The notes under the pieces were generated by a model. The model had not been told where the DNA came from and did no database searches. It worked only from the letters and a program-made list of their open reading frames with translations. Made by a program: the position numbers and the translations under genes. From contig AJFK01000174.1 of assembly GCA_000467715.1 (NCBI GenBank), forward strand, positions 1-64,000: a stretch of 64,000 bases of DNA, given 5' to 3'. Shown here piece after piece: positions 11,445 to 24,163 of the stretch (its first letter is position 1; the number at the start of each line of letters is the position of its first letter). Source of the stretch: Hysterium pulicare CBS 123377 (Eukaryota; Ascomycota; Dothideomycetes; Hysteriales; Hysteriaceae).

Positions 11445-11858
11445 GGCGTAGCTAAAATGCTGAGAGACTTCGAATTGATCTCCACGAGTTTGTAGGAAGC
11501 TTAATGGGAGTGAAACTTTGTGTATTCTATTCAGAAACGAGGGAATGGTGGTTAGAGAAGCATGTCTGAAAATATGCAGAAAGTGGCATACGTAAACTTG
11601 GAAGTCCAAGCTTACTGCCCAGTTGCCATGCAAATACGAAAATGTTGGGGAAGGATTGAGGCTGAGCGGTTCTTTCCGTGACGTGTTCCGGCGGCCAAGC
11701 TTTGCTCTCCCGAGGCGGCGAAATCGAGCCGATTCCTTACTTCCGATCAGCATCAACTCTACATTTCAGTGTGCTCTGATAAACTGCTTCTACGGAAATA
11801 CAGCCTCACTTAAATCATTTTGTTCACCACTTCAGCGCCGGAGTGCCTTGGAAGATTT
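11445..11858. other. Divergent promoter region
   Basis: This is the shared upstream region of rer2 (minus) and the Cys-Pro motif protein (plus). No specific element was recognised. Confidence 0.5.
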
Positions 11859-13561
11859 ATGGCTGCCGAAAGCCCGGACAGTGTTATTCTACTGGCCGAG
11901 AAAATCTCAGATGGGTTTGCGGCCCTTAGTGGGGAGTACCAGCTCCTGATCGATCAGCAACGACAGCTGGAAGACAAGTTATCTTGGGCTAAGCAGCAGG
12001 TAAAACATAATTCCTCTTTTCTGAAACGGTTTTATGATGAAAATATTTTAGCTCTAGATCTGTAGCTGTTTCGCGGCGTTGACAGAATTATTCAAATTGA
12101 CTCTGATTCCTCAAGTCTACAATCAGCCATGCTGGATACCGAATGTAGAGAATATGTCGCTGACCAACGTTCCCATAGTATCTCGATCTGCTCAAAAAGT
12201 TTACGCCCGATACTGCACCCAAAGATCATCTTGGTTTTCTACAAAATCTTGAGCAAGTTACATACGATCAATTCACTTTATCACCGAGTTGGTTTGAACA
12301 GCTTGCCCAGAGCGAAGATGCCAACAGGAGAACTCGAGCCTCTCTTATCCGTCAGGCCGTGACGGCGTCCACAAAGCTAGTTGGACGTACAAAAGGAGAT
12401 GGGGGCGTAAAGATATGGGGTGGACCATTAGCAGACAGAAACAAGACTTCGTTGTCTATTCAAAGCGACACCTATCAGGGATCTACCACACTGAAAATGG
12501 AAAGGGACTTCACAACTCCTGGCAAGCCCAGCAGATTAGGATGTCCATTTGCTGTTGGGGCAGCCAGGAAGCTGTCAGACAGTGGAAAACAGAGTCCATT
12601 GGCAACGCCGCGAAGCTCGATATCCAAGATGACTTCCTCTGCAAGAAGGTCCAAGCGGCCATCATTCAATGATCCGATTCGAGCCGAAATATGCGGCAAT
12701 GATTTGATATCCGCTTCAGAATCCATTGAAGAGTCTGCCCCAGTTTGTCCGATTAGGTTTCTTGATCAGCATTCCCCGGAAGAACTAGCAAAATACTTTG
12801 AGAATCATAAGCATGAGCTTCCTCGAAGTCACGAAGTCTGCGTCAAGCGATTCCAAAGCAACACGGAGAGCATACGTCAACTAGATGCGAAGTATGGTAA
12901 TCTTGTCAGTATGATACAAGGCCTGGGAGTGAAGCATCAGCCATGGCTACCAAAAGAGCCGGAAGACCCCATGGAAGATGCCGTTGATGAAGGGGAGTCG
13001 ACCGAAAAGGTCAAGAAATGGGCCAAAGCCGTCAGCGCTAGTCTACACGATGGCGAGGCTGGTGACGGGCCTGGATCATCAAGGGATATTCCCGAAGAGG
13101 AGAGAACACCACACTTTGACAGGCCTTTGAAAGAAATCAGAGTGGGAGAATCTCCCAGTAGGCCGTGGGGTATCACCATCCCAACAAAATATACGAAACC
13201 TGGTAGTGCCTCTTCAGTCAAGTCTGCCGCCACGGCGTCTCCTCCTTCCAAAACAAAAATGCTCAATCTCGCTCCAGAAACACCTGCAAAACCGAGTGGA
13301 TGTCCTTTTGACCATACGAAACTTCGAAGAGGAGCAGAAATCCCCCCCGATTCACCCCAAATAGAACAAGAGCCATTATCAAGGCCTCCGAGGGAGTCCA
13401 GGCGTCCAGAATTTTTGCCTCAGCCCGAGCCTGACATACGCCCTCCTGAGCTCCCAAAGGCTTCTCCCCAAATGGTATTCAATGGTCCTGTGTTCATCGG
13501 ATATCCACCTGACCAAATCATTACATTTCTGCAACATAGTAATTTAGGTGGAAAAGTGTGA
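11859..13561 (+). CDS. Conserved fungal protein with three Cys-Pro motifs, function unknown
   Basis: Exons are 11859..11999 and 12179..13561 (1524 nt, 507 aa). Exon 1 encodes an amphipathic, probably coiled-coil helix (AEKISDGFAALSGEYQLLI... to KLSWAKQQ) that continues as YLDLLKKF after the 179-bp intron; other acceptors in the intron run into stops. The rest is low in complexity apart from conserved-looking islands: GCPFAVGA (Cys169), VCPIRFLDQHSPEELAKYF (Cys237) followed by HELPRSHEVCVKRFQ and KYGNLVSMIQGLG, HFDRPLKEIRVGESPSRPWG, SGCPFDHTKL (Cys422), and the C-terminal FIGYPPDQIITFLQ. I recognise the layout as one shared by Pezizomycotina hypothetical proteins but know no function. The Cys-Pro-hydrophobic pattern resembles heme regulatory motifs; that is inference. 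It is divergent from rer2. Confidence 0.78.
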
Positions 13562-14038
13562 CGCAACCCAATTTCCACATACCCGAGCGTGTTTGAAAGA
13601 CCGTCTCGTTATCCGTTCTAGGCTTCAACGGTTCAGACTTGGTATCATTGGACTATCTATATTAATATTTAATAGCTAGGCTTTTCTCTTGATTGCAAAT
13701 CTGCTGTTCAGAGTTTTCTGCATTCGTCAAAATCTCGGTTGTTGTTCTGACCGTGGTGAGAACTATCCCCTCCGTTCATTAGGCCAAGCAGCACTCTCAT
13801 TTTCAGAAACCTGCGGTGATCCTGGCAAATCGCTCACAGTAAGGTTGAACTCCATCGCCACGATAACAAGACCGAAATCATGTAGACGCGTGCTGTATGC
13901 ACCTCTCGCAAAGATGTTCTGCAACATGCTGACGATGCTCGAAATGTAAATGACTATGCTTCTGGCAGAGGGTTCTGGAGGAGCTCAGTGTGTATTTTGA
14001 GTAGCGACTGCATGTCTTGGGTTAGGAAGTATGACTTG
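13562..14038. other. Convergent intergenic region
   Basis: This holds the 3' UTRs of the Cys-Pro protein gene (plus) and psf3 (minus). Nothing else is seen. Confidence 0.5.
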
Positions 14039-14886
14039 TCACTTCTTCATGTCGGCTATCCACGTCCGCACGGCTTTCGCACTATCATGAGCAGCGCGAA
14101 ACACTAAACAGACAACACCGAATTAGTGAACATACTCAGCCGGCTGAAAGAGACTGTATGTGATTTTAGAAGCGCAACTTACATTGCCTCTCATTCTCAT
14201 CTAAGCCTCGCATGAAGTCAGCACCTTCCCCTAATGCACCTCGGGGATTGTGCGCTTGGTCTGCTATTACCGCTGCGCGAGCCTTGAAAGTCTACAAATG
14301 GTTAATGAGATGTTTGCAGAGCTAACCCTTCCAGCTCCACCACAGTAGGCTATATCCGTACCTCACTTAAAACTTCAACCATCTCCTCTTCCTCGAAAAG
14401 CTCAAGAATGCGCGCTCCCAGATTGTAAAAGTGTGGAGCAAGTGCCCGGAGGTCAACGGTACGGGGATCAGCCTTTAATGCGTTCAAGACGCGTGGTGAC
14501 AGCGCAGCAGGTGGATCAAGTGTAACCAGTGACGATGTATTCAAGCTTTGACTGCACTTATTGTCAGAGATAGAATGCAGTGTACAATGAGAGCACTACC
14601 CACCTGAGCGCTAACATTTCTCCGAGCCAAAGAGGCAGTTCGACTTTCGAACCTTGCTTCATCTGATGATTGTTAGGAATAAGGCGGTGAAAATGGAAAG
14701 GAACTCAAGGTTAAGTAACTTACATCACCCCCCAGATTACCGTCAATGTAGCCCAGCCCGGGAACAGTCAGCTCAAAGGTACACGGTACTTTCTGTAAGT
14801 AGTGTCAGAATCATTTCAGAAGAACTCAAAGGGCTCCATACTTGTGCGTCTGTGAGGATAGCATCAATATCATAATACGAGCCCAT
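14039..14886 (-). CDS. psf3: GINS complex subunit Psf3 (DNA replication)
   Basis: There are six exons: 14842..14886, 14724..14792, 14604..14662, 14362..14545, 14183..14291 and 14039..14103 (531 nt, 176 aa), all phase-consistent. GINS (Sld5-Psf1-Psf2-Psf3) joins Cdc45 and Mcm2-7 in the replicative CMG helicase. The N-terminus MGSYYDIDAILTDAQKVPC and the B-domain block GSKVELPLWLGEMLAL match Psf3, as does the A-domain stretch DPRTVDLRALAPHFYNLGAR, equivalent to the 'PHFYGFG' region of human PSF3. The C-terminus is ALGEGADFMRGLDENERQLF... ending WIADMKK. The length is close to the family's usual 180-220 aa. Five introns of 50-80 bp in 530 coding bases make it the most finely split gene in the window. 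No single frame covers more than a third of it, so it is easily missed. Confidence 0.93.
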
Positions 14887-15824
14887 CTTGACTGTCAGGA
14901 TGCGGTCAGTACGTTCCGAAACTCCTCCCTCTGCAACAAACAGCCATTGGGAATAGGGAGTTACATGACATGTAAGACTGTAGGATGGCAACTTTGGCTG
15001 GTGGAATTAAAGAACAAAGGTGTGGGATGTGTTGTGTGCTTATCCTTAAGCTTGAAATTTAAAAGATAGGAATATGAAAGTAGTATGGAGCTTTGAAAGA
15101 AACACGTGAAAACCCAAATTTAGAGTAAAGCACAAGAAAGTGAATAAAGTGGTGGACGTGACTAGGTGACTTTGCGACGCGCTCCAGTACCTACTTTCGC
15201 CTCCAATTGCGTGTACGTGAATGCCTGGACGTCAGATCTTGTGGCCTTAAAACCCGATGCCCTCCCAATACTTTCCTACACAACTTTTCCCACCGTCTCA
15301 GAGGAGTTGTCTCCAAAGCCGAAGCAAGAAGTCCTAGGTAAGTTTGGATTGTTCGTTACGCGTGTCGTTACCTGGCGTCGGTGCATACTTACATCTCAGT
15401 CTTGGCATCGCCGCCATAGGTCATAGCTTCTTCTCAGTCTCCCCTGCTCATACACAACGTGGTGGTCGGGAGGCACGGCTACATACATGAACGACAACAG
15501 GGCTTGCTAGGTACTCCATCCCGTTGATGCGCTGTATAAAACATACCGACAAAATCATCGCCACACCTGGCTCCTGTATGTCGTACACATAAACCCAAGG
15601 TCGAGCTTTCCAATCATCGGCCTTGTGTCGTGTGAAGATCTCACCGCAACCTTCCTTCCTATTCATGTTCGATCTAGCACCTGCTAACGCATGGTATTCA
15701 CTTAGTATACTCTTGCTACGATTAGGGACGCATATTCTTTGTTGAACAAGTCCCCAGAAGCCTCCTCTGCTCGAGGCCGTCTATCTCCAAACCCCCAGAA
15801 CCCCGAGTACTGTTACACCAGAAT
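14887..15824. other. Divergent upstream region of psf3 and blm10
   Basis: About 0.94 kb lies between two divergent genes. A minus-strand 72-codon frame (15448-15666) starts with ATG but shows no known family and no supporting exons. No proteasome-type GGTGGCAAA element was spotted upstream of blm10. Confidence 0.5.
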
Positions 15825-18800
15825 ATGGCCAGTACAGAACGAATATCTCAATTGATGAGCGCCCTCGATGCATCTAACGGTATCGATATATCGCGTGCTA
15901 CATCGCCTGGAGGTGATTGGCGCCAGGCAAACGGCGGCGTAAATGGTGTAGATGTCGACAAACATAGCAGGAGTCGCCCACGGACGTTCCCCTACTTCAA
16001 ATACCTTCCCTACGATACCGAAGATCAGGCAGAACGGGAGCAGAATCTGGACACATGCATAAAACATCTTTATATTGCGGTGTCAGCTGGAGACTTTGCG
16101 CCTGGCGCAGCACACTGGACGAGGGAGATCAGAGGATGGCTATCACTCAAGTTCGATCTTCCGAAAGACACCCGCGTCAAGCTCGTCAAGCTCTATTACG
16201 AGTTGGCGCTTGCGCCTGGTTTGGACTATTTAGTCGCAGAGCGTTTTGCGAGCATGTTCATGGTTTTGACAAAGTAAGTAGTCTCTGAAAACTGGCATGC
16301 TACTCATTAAACATCCTCTTAACACCCCTTTAGGAGGAAGCACTATCTTCGCCCTGGAAAGGACTTGATACTCGACTGGAGGCCGCTATTCAGAGAGATG
16401 AAGGCATTCGTCCTCCCTACAGAGTCTGGCACCTCACACCCCACCAACGTTAAGAGAAACATACGCACATTGACAAAACTCTGCACGTTTGCGCAGCTCT
16501 ATTTCGACCCCCAAGACATACCTGCTATGTTTGAAGAATTTCTTCCTTTCTTCAGCGCGTCTTTCTCTGAAGGTGCTTACGTGGTCGTGGGCTTACTCAA
16601 CTTATTGCTCCCAACGCACCCTGCTTCAGAGGACAGGGCCGATCTTCAGCCGCAGCATTATCTCCCAACATTCTTCCATCTTTGGTCCTTGATAAATCGG
16701 TCCCGACTATTTGATGTACACTTTGTCGATATTTTTTCAAGGCTTGCTAGAGATTCTTTGTCCGCCAAGCACATTCCCTTCTCCCAGCATGGCATCTTTA
16801 CAAGTGAACAATCTTCACTTATTTTTACCGCTATTCTTAGGCTACTGGAGATACCCGTTGGACAAGCAACATCTCCGTACAGTTCGTCTGTGGATTTAGG
16901 TGCTGGTCTTGCGATAATGCTAGATCGAGATCAGAGAAAGCATCCTATTGCACATCACATCGCTCGTTGGATTGTAATGTCATTGTCTCCAGCTTGTTTA
17001 GATCATCCAGACTCAATCTTGACCAAACTTGAAGGATTGATACAAGCTGTTGAGACATTTTTCCATCCATCCAATTCGGGCGGTTGGACCAAGACACTTT
17101 CGCAGCTGGTGTTCTACTTGGCCGACTTCTTCGTTATGCGATGGAATCGAGAACATAGTGGTGAGATGGAAGTTCCAGAGGAGCGGAGACTCAATGACGG
17201 CCTCAAGCGTCGTTTCGTATTGTGTCTTAGGGATGTCATATTCATGGGCATATTTGCAAAGAGCGGGACGGCGATGAATTTCTCACTATCGACCCTTCAA
17301 AGCTTGGCCTACTTAGAGCCCAATCTGATTCTACCAGGAGCTCTTCAGAGGATATATCCAGCTATGCAGGGACTTGTAGAGGTTCACCGTACAATCTCTT
17401 CGATACGAGCATTACATATGCTGTCGAAAATCATGGCGAGAACGAAAGGGTACCGTTGTCATGTCACTACAGTCTTGGGGCTTGCCCTGCCAGGCATTGA
17501 CCCGAACGACCTTGAGAAGACCCTGCATACGCTATCATACATCCAAGGTGTCTGCTACACAGTCCCTTTCCATGATTTGACCAAAGAGAAGAAAGAAAGT
17601 CTTACCAAGTATGATCCAAAGGACGGCGCTATGACGCCAATGGAAGAAACAGATGCTGATACCGATACCGGATTGGCCATGCAATGGATTACAGGCCAAG
17701 TTGAACGCCTGGAATCTGCGGGTGGCAATGTTGAGATCGACTATGACCAGGAGCTGAGTGATCACGAGGAAGAGATGATACTTCGTTCATCAACCACCGG
17801 GCTTTCAGAGTTCCTTCATTCTTTCCTCGGTCGGGTGTTCACGCTTTTGGAGAATCTCCCAGATGCTTCACGGGTTCGGAGCGGGTCTCCAGAGGAGAAC
17901 GTTGTCAATACTCTCCCCGCGGCATTCACTCCACTGCTTGCGGCACTTTCTCCGGAGCTCTTTGACATTGCGCTTGATAAGATCGCCAACTTTGTGACGA
18001 ATCATGTGATCCATCAGGCAAGAGATGCCATGGCATTCATCTGCAATGGTCTCGTCAAGATCAATCCAGAAAAGTCTCTTAAGCGTCTACTGCCCCATCT
18101 TTTGGCAGGTATCCGCACCGAGATCGATGATAATGGCGCCGGTTCGACAAGGACGACAGGCTCTGAGGTGCTCCCTCGAGACCGCGCGTTGGTATGGAAT
18201 ATTAGCCTTCTTAGTATGTGCGTTGTACATGTTGGCGATTCCGTACTCGCTTGGAAAGAAGAATTATTCGATATCGCAGAATACATGCAACAGAAATGCA
18301 GAGGCATTCCTACTGTGCACGTGTCGAATTTCATCCACCACCTTCTACTAAATCTAACGGTCACTTACACAATTGACTACTCGATTTATGAGAAGCAAGA
18401 ACTCGAGAGGGGACTCACTACAAATTCTTGGGGGAGACTAGCGGATCCCAAGAAGATGGACGTGAAGTGGCACGCCCCTAATGACGAAGAAATCGATTTT
18501 GCGGTCCGGCTGTTCGAGTCACAAAGCAAGAGCGCGATCGATGCACTTAATGCCCTGATCAAGCCTGACCCGCCCATCAAACGGGATGGCACTGGGAAAG
18601 ATTGGTCAGATGAAGTGTCTAGAAATCTTGTCCTTCTAAGGCTGGTCATATCTGGAATTTCAGTGCTCTTTGACCCCCGGTACGACGATGGTGAAACATC
18701 GGCCAATGATTCTATCTCAAACCCCGAAGACGAGATGGATACCGAGGGTATGGAGGATGATGCTGGCCTGGGTGAGGCTGAAGACGAAGACGTCAAACCA

Positions 18801-21800
18801 ACCTTTCAATACGAGACAGGATATCCGTTGGCGCGAGACGGAAAGAACTACAAGCTCATCCATCAGCTCCGCAAAAACGTAGGGGAGACACTGCATCAGG
18901 TGCATCAATTCTTGATTCAGAAGCAAGAAGACGACGTTCCATGCTTTAACTCCTTATACAACGCATACCGATCGTGGTTCATCGATGTTGGAATCGAGCG
19001 ATCCGCCCACGTTCTTGACAGGGTCACGAGGCTTCTCGACGCAGATGTCCACCCATTCAAGTTCAGCGGTCTTAGGAAAGAATATCCGAGGCCTTTGTTA
19101 GTCAGGCGTGCCAACGTTTACCATCTTCAAAGATTACGGCACAATGCAAATCCACGATCGAAGACCGAGCTCGATAAAATGTTACTTCTCGATCTTGCAG
19201 AGTCAAGTGTATCTCTATACACCGAGATTCGCCGCACGGCACAAACTGCCAACGAGTCTGCCGTGAAGTGCATCCTTGGAGCGCGGCCCCTTGTCATACC
19301 GCCACTCCTCTCAGCTCTTGTGAAGGCCGTTGAAGAGAATGACTATCCTCGAATCAAAGGATCCATGTTCTCTTTGCTCTTTGGCAGTTTGGCTAAGACC
19401 ATAAGTAGGGATTGGAGATTCACACCAACCCTCATCAAGGCCTTCATTGAAGTCACTGGAGCTGACAAACCATCTGTGCAGAAACTCGCATCCAATGCTA
19501 CGTTTCAAGTCATGGACATGGGCAAGCCTTTGGAACGCATGGTAATTCTCGATCCAGAAGTAGTCCAAGCCATATCTTTTGCAGTGAGTACGGAAGAGGA
19601 AGGCCTCGTCCAAAAGAAAGTCAACAAGCGACGCGATTATATCAAGAAGAAGAGAGGTCGAATTGAAAGCAAGAAAGCCGAGCTGTCAGTTGAGCTTGTC
19701 GACATGGGGAGGATATCTCACTGGAAGAAAGCAAGTCGAACAGCCGCAATTATGGTCAACCTCGGGTTGCGTTATGATTCGATTGCTTCAGAGCCGATGA
19801 TCGACCTAGTCACTAAAGGCACTATTGATCCACATCCAAGTCTTCGAGGCCTGTATGCTGGTGCTCTGGTTGGAATCTTCTCTTTGATTCAAACTCGGGC
19901 CGTCACAGGACACAGTTATGAGAAATACCTTCTAGGAGAGGAAGATATGCCGGATAAGATCACTGTTCCGACCAGGGCTGAAGACGCAAAATGGACAGAA
20001 GAGCATCTCGCTAGCTTCGCCCAGCCAGAAGCCAAATACTATGTTGACTTCGATTATCCAGGTTGGCTTGTGTGGAATAAAACGATGCCAGCCTTCCTGC
20101 CAAATCCCGAGCCAATCAAGTACGATGCTGTGGAGACAAACATAAGGGGTAAAATTGGTAAACTCCTCGATAGGCATTGGTTCTCAACGTATTTTGCATA
20201 CATGAAGCAAGAACCACGAGACTCCGGAGCTGATCGATTCCGCATGTCTAGTGCAATGATGCTTACCCACGCGTTCGAGCTCGTTTTCTCTGGTCTCACA
20301 CAAGCCACGTTCGAAGACGTCAAGGATCTCACACAATCCGTCTACAGCGATGGAAGTGACAAACATCAACATCGAGCTACATCCGAGATCATGGGCGCAC
20401 TGCTCTCTTGTGCTCCGGATCTCAATCCGGACGACCGCCGGGAAGTATGGGAATACGCCTTCCCCATCGTGCAAGGTATCTTCAAAGATGGCCTAACGCC
20501 TGAAAACTCATCATACTGGACGACTTTCCTCCACGTCGTGCTGCAGTCTAAAGATCCCAGGAGGAATTGGCCGCTTGTGTCTTGGTTGGCGAATTTTCGA
20601 CTTGACATGGACTCGAACGCAGCATTCAAAGAAAGTTCCAAGATTCAACTTCTTCAGCAATGTATTCTCGACGCTGGCTGGCACTTCCAGCTAGAGGAGC
20701 CTATACTAGAAAACTTCATGGAGCACTTAGATCATCCCTACAAAGGCGTTCGAGAAGCCATGGGACAAACCATAGCAAGTATTCATCGGACTAGATACCA
20801 CGAGTCATATCGCGACGTTGAATCCATCATCAAAGCGCAGAAAGATGCTTCTTCAATTGGTATTCGGCCGTATCGACCTACGAAAGAGTTCGCAGCCATG
20901 ATCACCAATGTTTTCGAGAGACTGGAAGTGTGGCGGGGTGAACGGCCGGCCGGACAGCAGACTCCTTCCTCGTACACATCAGGGGGCAAGACTGTTCTCC
21001 TATGGCTAGACTCAACTCTCGCGTCCCAAGAATGCATCCAACTCGTGCAATTCTTCCCGAACGTCTTCATGGAACAACTTCTGCACATGATGGACATCAA
21101 AGAAGATCCCGAATTGCAGTCTCTGGCCTATCACGTCTTCCGTCACCTTCCGAATATACCCCATCGCCAAGGCGAGGACGAAGAGTTCATCGCTGCTCTC
21201 ATCCGTATCGGACGCAACGCAACGTCCTGGCACCAACGGCTCCGCATCTTGATCAATATCCAAGTCATCTATTTCCGCCGCTTGTTCCTCATGTCTGAAG
21301 GCCAGCAGCAGGCGCTCTTCGACTGTGTATCAGCTATGCTGGGCGATGTGCAACTTGAAGTGCGTCTCGGCGCTGCCACTACGCTCTCGGGCATGATCCG
21401 TTGTTCACCTGTTGCGTTGCGGACACGAATCGTCGAGGGTCTGAAGGCTGAGTTTACCAACAAGTTGCAGAAGAACCCATTACCCAAGTCACGCATCCCT
21501 GGCACTCCAACCCCAGAGCATAACAAGCTGATCCTCACTCGTCATGCGGCGGTGTTGGGTCTCGGTGCTCTTATCCAAGCGTTCCCGTATACATCGCCTC
21601 CGCCAGCTTGGTTGCCAGACATACTCGCTACGCTAGCGAGAAAGGCGGCTGCGGATCCAGGTATGGTGGGTAAGAGTGTGAAGAGCGTGTTGGCGGATTT
21701 CAAGAAGACGAGACAGGATACTTGGCATGTGGATGTTAAGGTAGGGTGATCCCCTCAAATAGCGAGCTTCAGAAGCAGACACTAATTGTTATCACAGGCC

Positions 21801-21860
21801 TTCGAAGCTGAACAACTAGAAGATTTGGAGGGCGTGCTGTGGAAGAGCTACTTTGCCTAG
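15825..21860 (+). CDS. blm10: Proteasome activator Blm10/PA200
   Basis: Exons are 15825..16273, 16334..21740 and 21798..21860 (5919 nt, 1972 aa). Blm10 is a HEAT-repeat dome that caps the 20S proteasome and opens its gate; it acts in the nucleus and cytosol. The length equals the family norm for moulds. Recognisable stretches are the N-terminal RTFPYFKYLPYDTEDQAEREQNLD, the mid region LYNAYRSWFIDVGIERSA..., the ESSVSLYTEIRRTAQ... block and the C-terminal domain (DUF3437-like) LGAATTLSGMIRC followed by RHAAVLGLGALIQAFPY. An acidic spacer (EDEMDTEGMEDDAGLGEAED) precedes the mid domain. A short last exon supplies the final 20 residues, ending WKSYFA. That tail corresponds to the HbYX-like gate-opening motif (YYA in yeast), with Phe in the Tyr place. 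Reading past the donor would give a stop and lose it. Confidence 0.95.
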
Positions 21861-22343
21861 ACAGGCGAACCAGGTTGCCATGAGTAGGCTATCAGGCCGG
21901 ATATAGGGAAATGTGGATGTACTATAAGCTCAGCGTGTTTGGCTTGCTGGTATGAAGGTACGGTGCAGGACTCTAGGAATTATTTTCCTCTTTTCTATTT
22001 TCCTTTGCTTTCCGGGCGATATAAGCGGATCCTTGCATAGGGTGGCGCAAGCGACATTTGTCTTCATGGTGGGATATCGGGCTACCCTTTTAGATTGATA
22101 GATGAAATGGCGAGTTAAGTGTACGTATGGATGGAATGAAGATAAGAATCTACATGCATTCTTCAGTTGTTGTGATGCCAGAAACGGCTCTATCTATTTT
22201 ATGGTCTTTCTATAAAGATCTAAGGTAGCCACCCTGCTCCAAAGCAAAATGAGCCTTAACTCGGACCAAGTAAGCTTTGCGAGGCAGAAGTCTCCTCAAC
22301 AGCAATGGAAACGTCCTCATTAGCCTCGCACCGAATCCACCGC
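21861..22343. other. Convergent intergenic region
   Basis: This holds the 3' ends of blm10 (plus) and the cyclodeaminase-like gene (minus). Nothing else is seen. Confidence 0.5.
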
Positions 22344-23768
22344 TCAAAAGTTCTCAATCCTCGTACCAACACCACGCTCGTCAGCCAACCTGACCAAATC
22401 CCCACCAACAACCACATCCATCAATCCCAACCCTACACTCTTGTAGATAACATTGCCCTTCTGCAACCACTCCATAAGCCCCTGTTGATCATCATCCTCA
22501 TGATCCTTATCATGATTCCCCTTCTTCTTTTTCTTGACCTCTCTAAGCTCTACGCCACTTGGATCACATCCACTATCGTGAGGTTCTCCTTTTGCATTTA
22601 GTCTCCTCTTATCCGCATCTCGCTTCAGCATCAGCAATTCGCCAATCTCGACCACTTCTCTGCCACCTAGACCCGCTTGTATGATCTCTCCAGCTTCCTT
22701 TAGACATGCATCGACGCTGTCGACGATGATGGCTCCGCCCTGACGCGCGTGTTTGTGATGGTGATGAGCGTGCTGCGGCGCTACATTCTGCCGCAGAATA
22801 TCCGGATGCAGTTCTACCATGTGAGGTTTATATGATCCGATCGCTGCCACGTAGCGTCCCTTTTTCCTTCCTTCGGGATTCGTCAAGTATGAGGCAGGAA
22901 ATAGTGGGGAAAGCGAGGGCGTCGTGCAGAAGATGACGGACGAAGACCGAATCGTGGATTTGAGAAGACGGCCATATTCATTATGGGATGGTGTCAGCAG
23001 TTGTATCTTCGGTCGAGCGAGATCAGTCGTCTCGGCGGTCGGGATGTTGATCTTAGGGAATGCACTGGGTTCTTCAGTCGGTCGGTATAATCGCTCAAGG
23101 AGCTTATGTGCGGTGTCGAAGGAACGGTTTATGATGTTCAAATGATGGATCTCCGGTCCTCGGAGGAGGAGCGCGAGTCGGATGTGCCAGTAGGCTTGCT
23201 TTCCAGCTCCAAACACTACCACATCGTGCACATTCGTGCGCTTCTTGAACAGCATAGTCGATGCTAGAGCTGTGCGGAAGGCTGTGATCTCCTCAGCATT
23301 AACCATTGCCCGCGGTGTGCCATTCTTATCCAGCAGTGTCAGGGAGCCCTTCGGCGTCGTGCTCTCACTACTGGCAATTGAGTCTGGAGGTACATCAAAA
23401 GACGTCGTAGTAGACGTCGACGGACTGTCGGAATTCGAAAGAGAAAGCGAATTAAAGGACGATATAGACGACGGGGTATCCGCGCTTCCTCCTTTATTCC
23501 CCTTAGGCTCTGAAAGCGTTACAATTTTTACCCCAAGCCCATCGTTGCTGCTAGCGGGCATGAAGAGCGTCGTCTGCCCATCGCTGCGTTTGAGCGCTGT
23601 GCGTAGCGGCTGGTAGGAAGAACAGCACCCATTAGCATCGTCTTCGGTCGAGGTTGAGTAGTAGTGCAAAGCATCGGCTAAAGATTGCTGCAGATCGTGG
23701 ATGTCTTGCTTGGTGAGGGAGTGCAGCAGCGTTCTGACGTCAGAGTCAGTGAGCACTGTAAGCGGCAT
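22344..23768 (-). CDS. Ornithine cyclodeaminase / mu-crystallin family protein
   Basis: This is a single exon of 474 aa. The Rossmann NAD(P) motif DVVVFGAGKQAYWHIRLAL lies at about residues 182-200, preceded by ITAFRTALASTMLFKK, the conserved 'TAxRTAAxSxLAxK' region of the family. Later PEGRKKGRYVAAIGSYKPHMVEL and IIVDSVDACLKEAGEI match the C-terminal half. Relatives convert ornithine to proline and ammonia or act as ketimine reductases; the true substrate here is unknown. It is longer than the usual 320-400 aa because of a Ser-rich insert (about residues 90-140) and a charged Lys/Asp/His-rich loop (KKKKKGNHDKDHEDDDQQ). No secretion signal was seen. It lies on the same strand as rpl8, 395 bp away. 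Confidence 0.86.
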   Translation of the reverse strand: MPLTVLTDSDVRTLLHSLTKQDIHDLQQSLADALHYYSTSTEDDANGCCSSYQPLRTALKRSDGQTTLFMPASSNDGLGVKIVTLSEPKGNKGGSADTPSSISSFNSLSLSNSDSPSTSTTTSFDVPPDSIASSESTTPKGSLTLLDKNGTPRAMVNAEEITAFRTALASTMLFKKRTNVHDVVVFGAGKQAYWHIRLALLLRGPEIHHLNIINRSFDTAHKLLERLYRPTEEPSAFPKINIPTAETTDLARPKIQLLTPSHNEYGRLLKSTIRSSSVIFCTTPSLSPLFPASYLTNPEGRKKGRYVAAIGSYKPHMVELHPDILRQNVAPQHAHHHHKHARQGGAIIVDSVDACLKEAGEIIQAGLGGREVVEIGELLMLKRDADKRRLNAKGEPHDSGCDPSGVELREVKKKKKGNHDKDHEDDDQQGLMEWLQKGNVIYKSVGLGLMDVVVGGDLVRLADERGVGTRIENF

Positions 23769-24163
23769 GGCTGAAGAGTGTGTGGCTGCAATGTCAAGAG
23801 TGCGAAGACAAGAGTACTACGAATAATTTCCAAGCCGGATCCCTTTGTCAGTGAATATCCCAAGAGTGGCGTAGTTTTTTTATGCGTTTAGCTCTTTCAT
23901 TTGTTGATACGAGGGGCAGGCGCCTTACAGAGCACCTAATCAAGATACCAAGAGTCTTTCATGCTTACACATCACACTAGGCACTGGGCAAATACATTTA
24001 TGCTGAATTGGGCCATGTGAAGGGCTGCTTTTGATAGTCTGTTCAGATTGTTCCATAACCGACATCAGGGTCTCCTGTGAGTGTTTTCAACGCCCGCTAA
24101 ATGCACAAAACCAGCCGTAGACTTGTGATCCCAATTCCCTATAGAAAAGTATCACGCAACCAT
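23769..24163. other. Intergenic
   Basis: This is the promoter of the cyclodeaminase-like gene and the 3' UTR of rpl8. No further gene is seen. Confidence 0.5.

Noticed and set aside
15448-15666. 72-codon ATG frame upstream of blm10 on the minus strand.
   Set aside because: No domain, no second exon, and it lies where two divergent promoters are expected.
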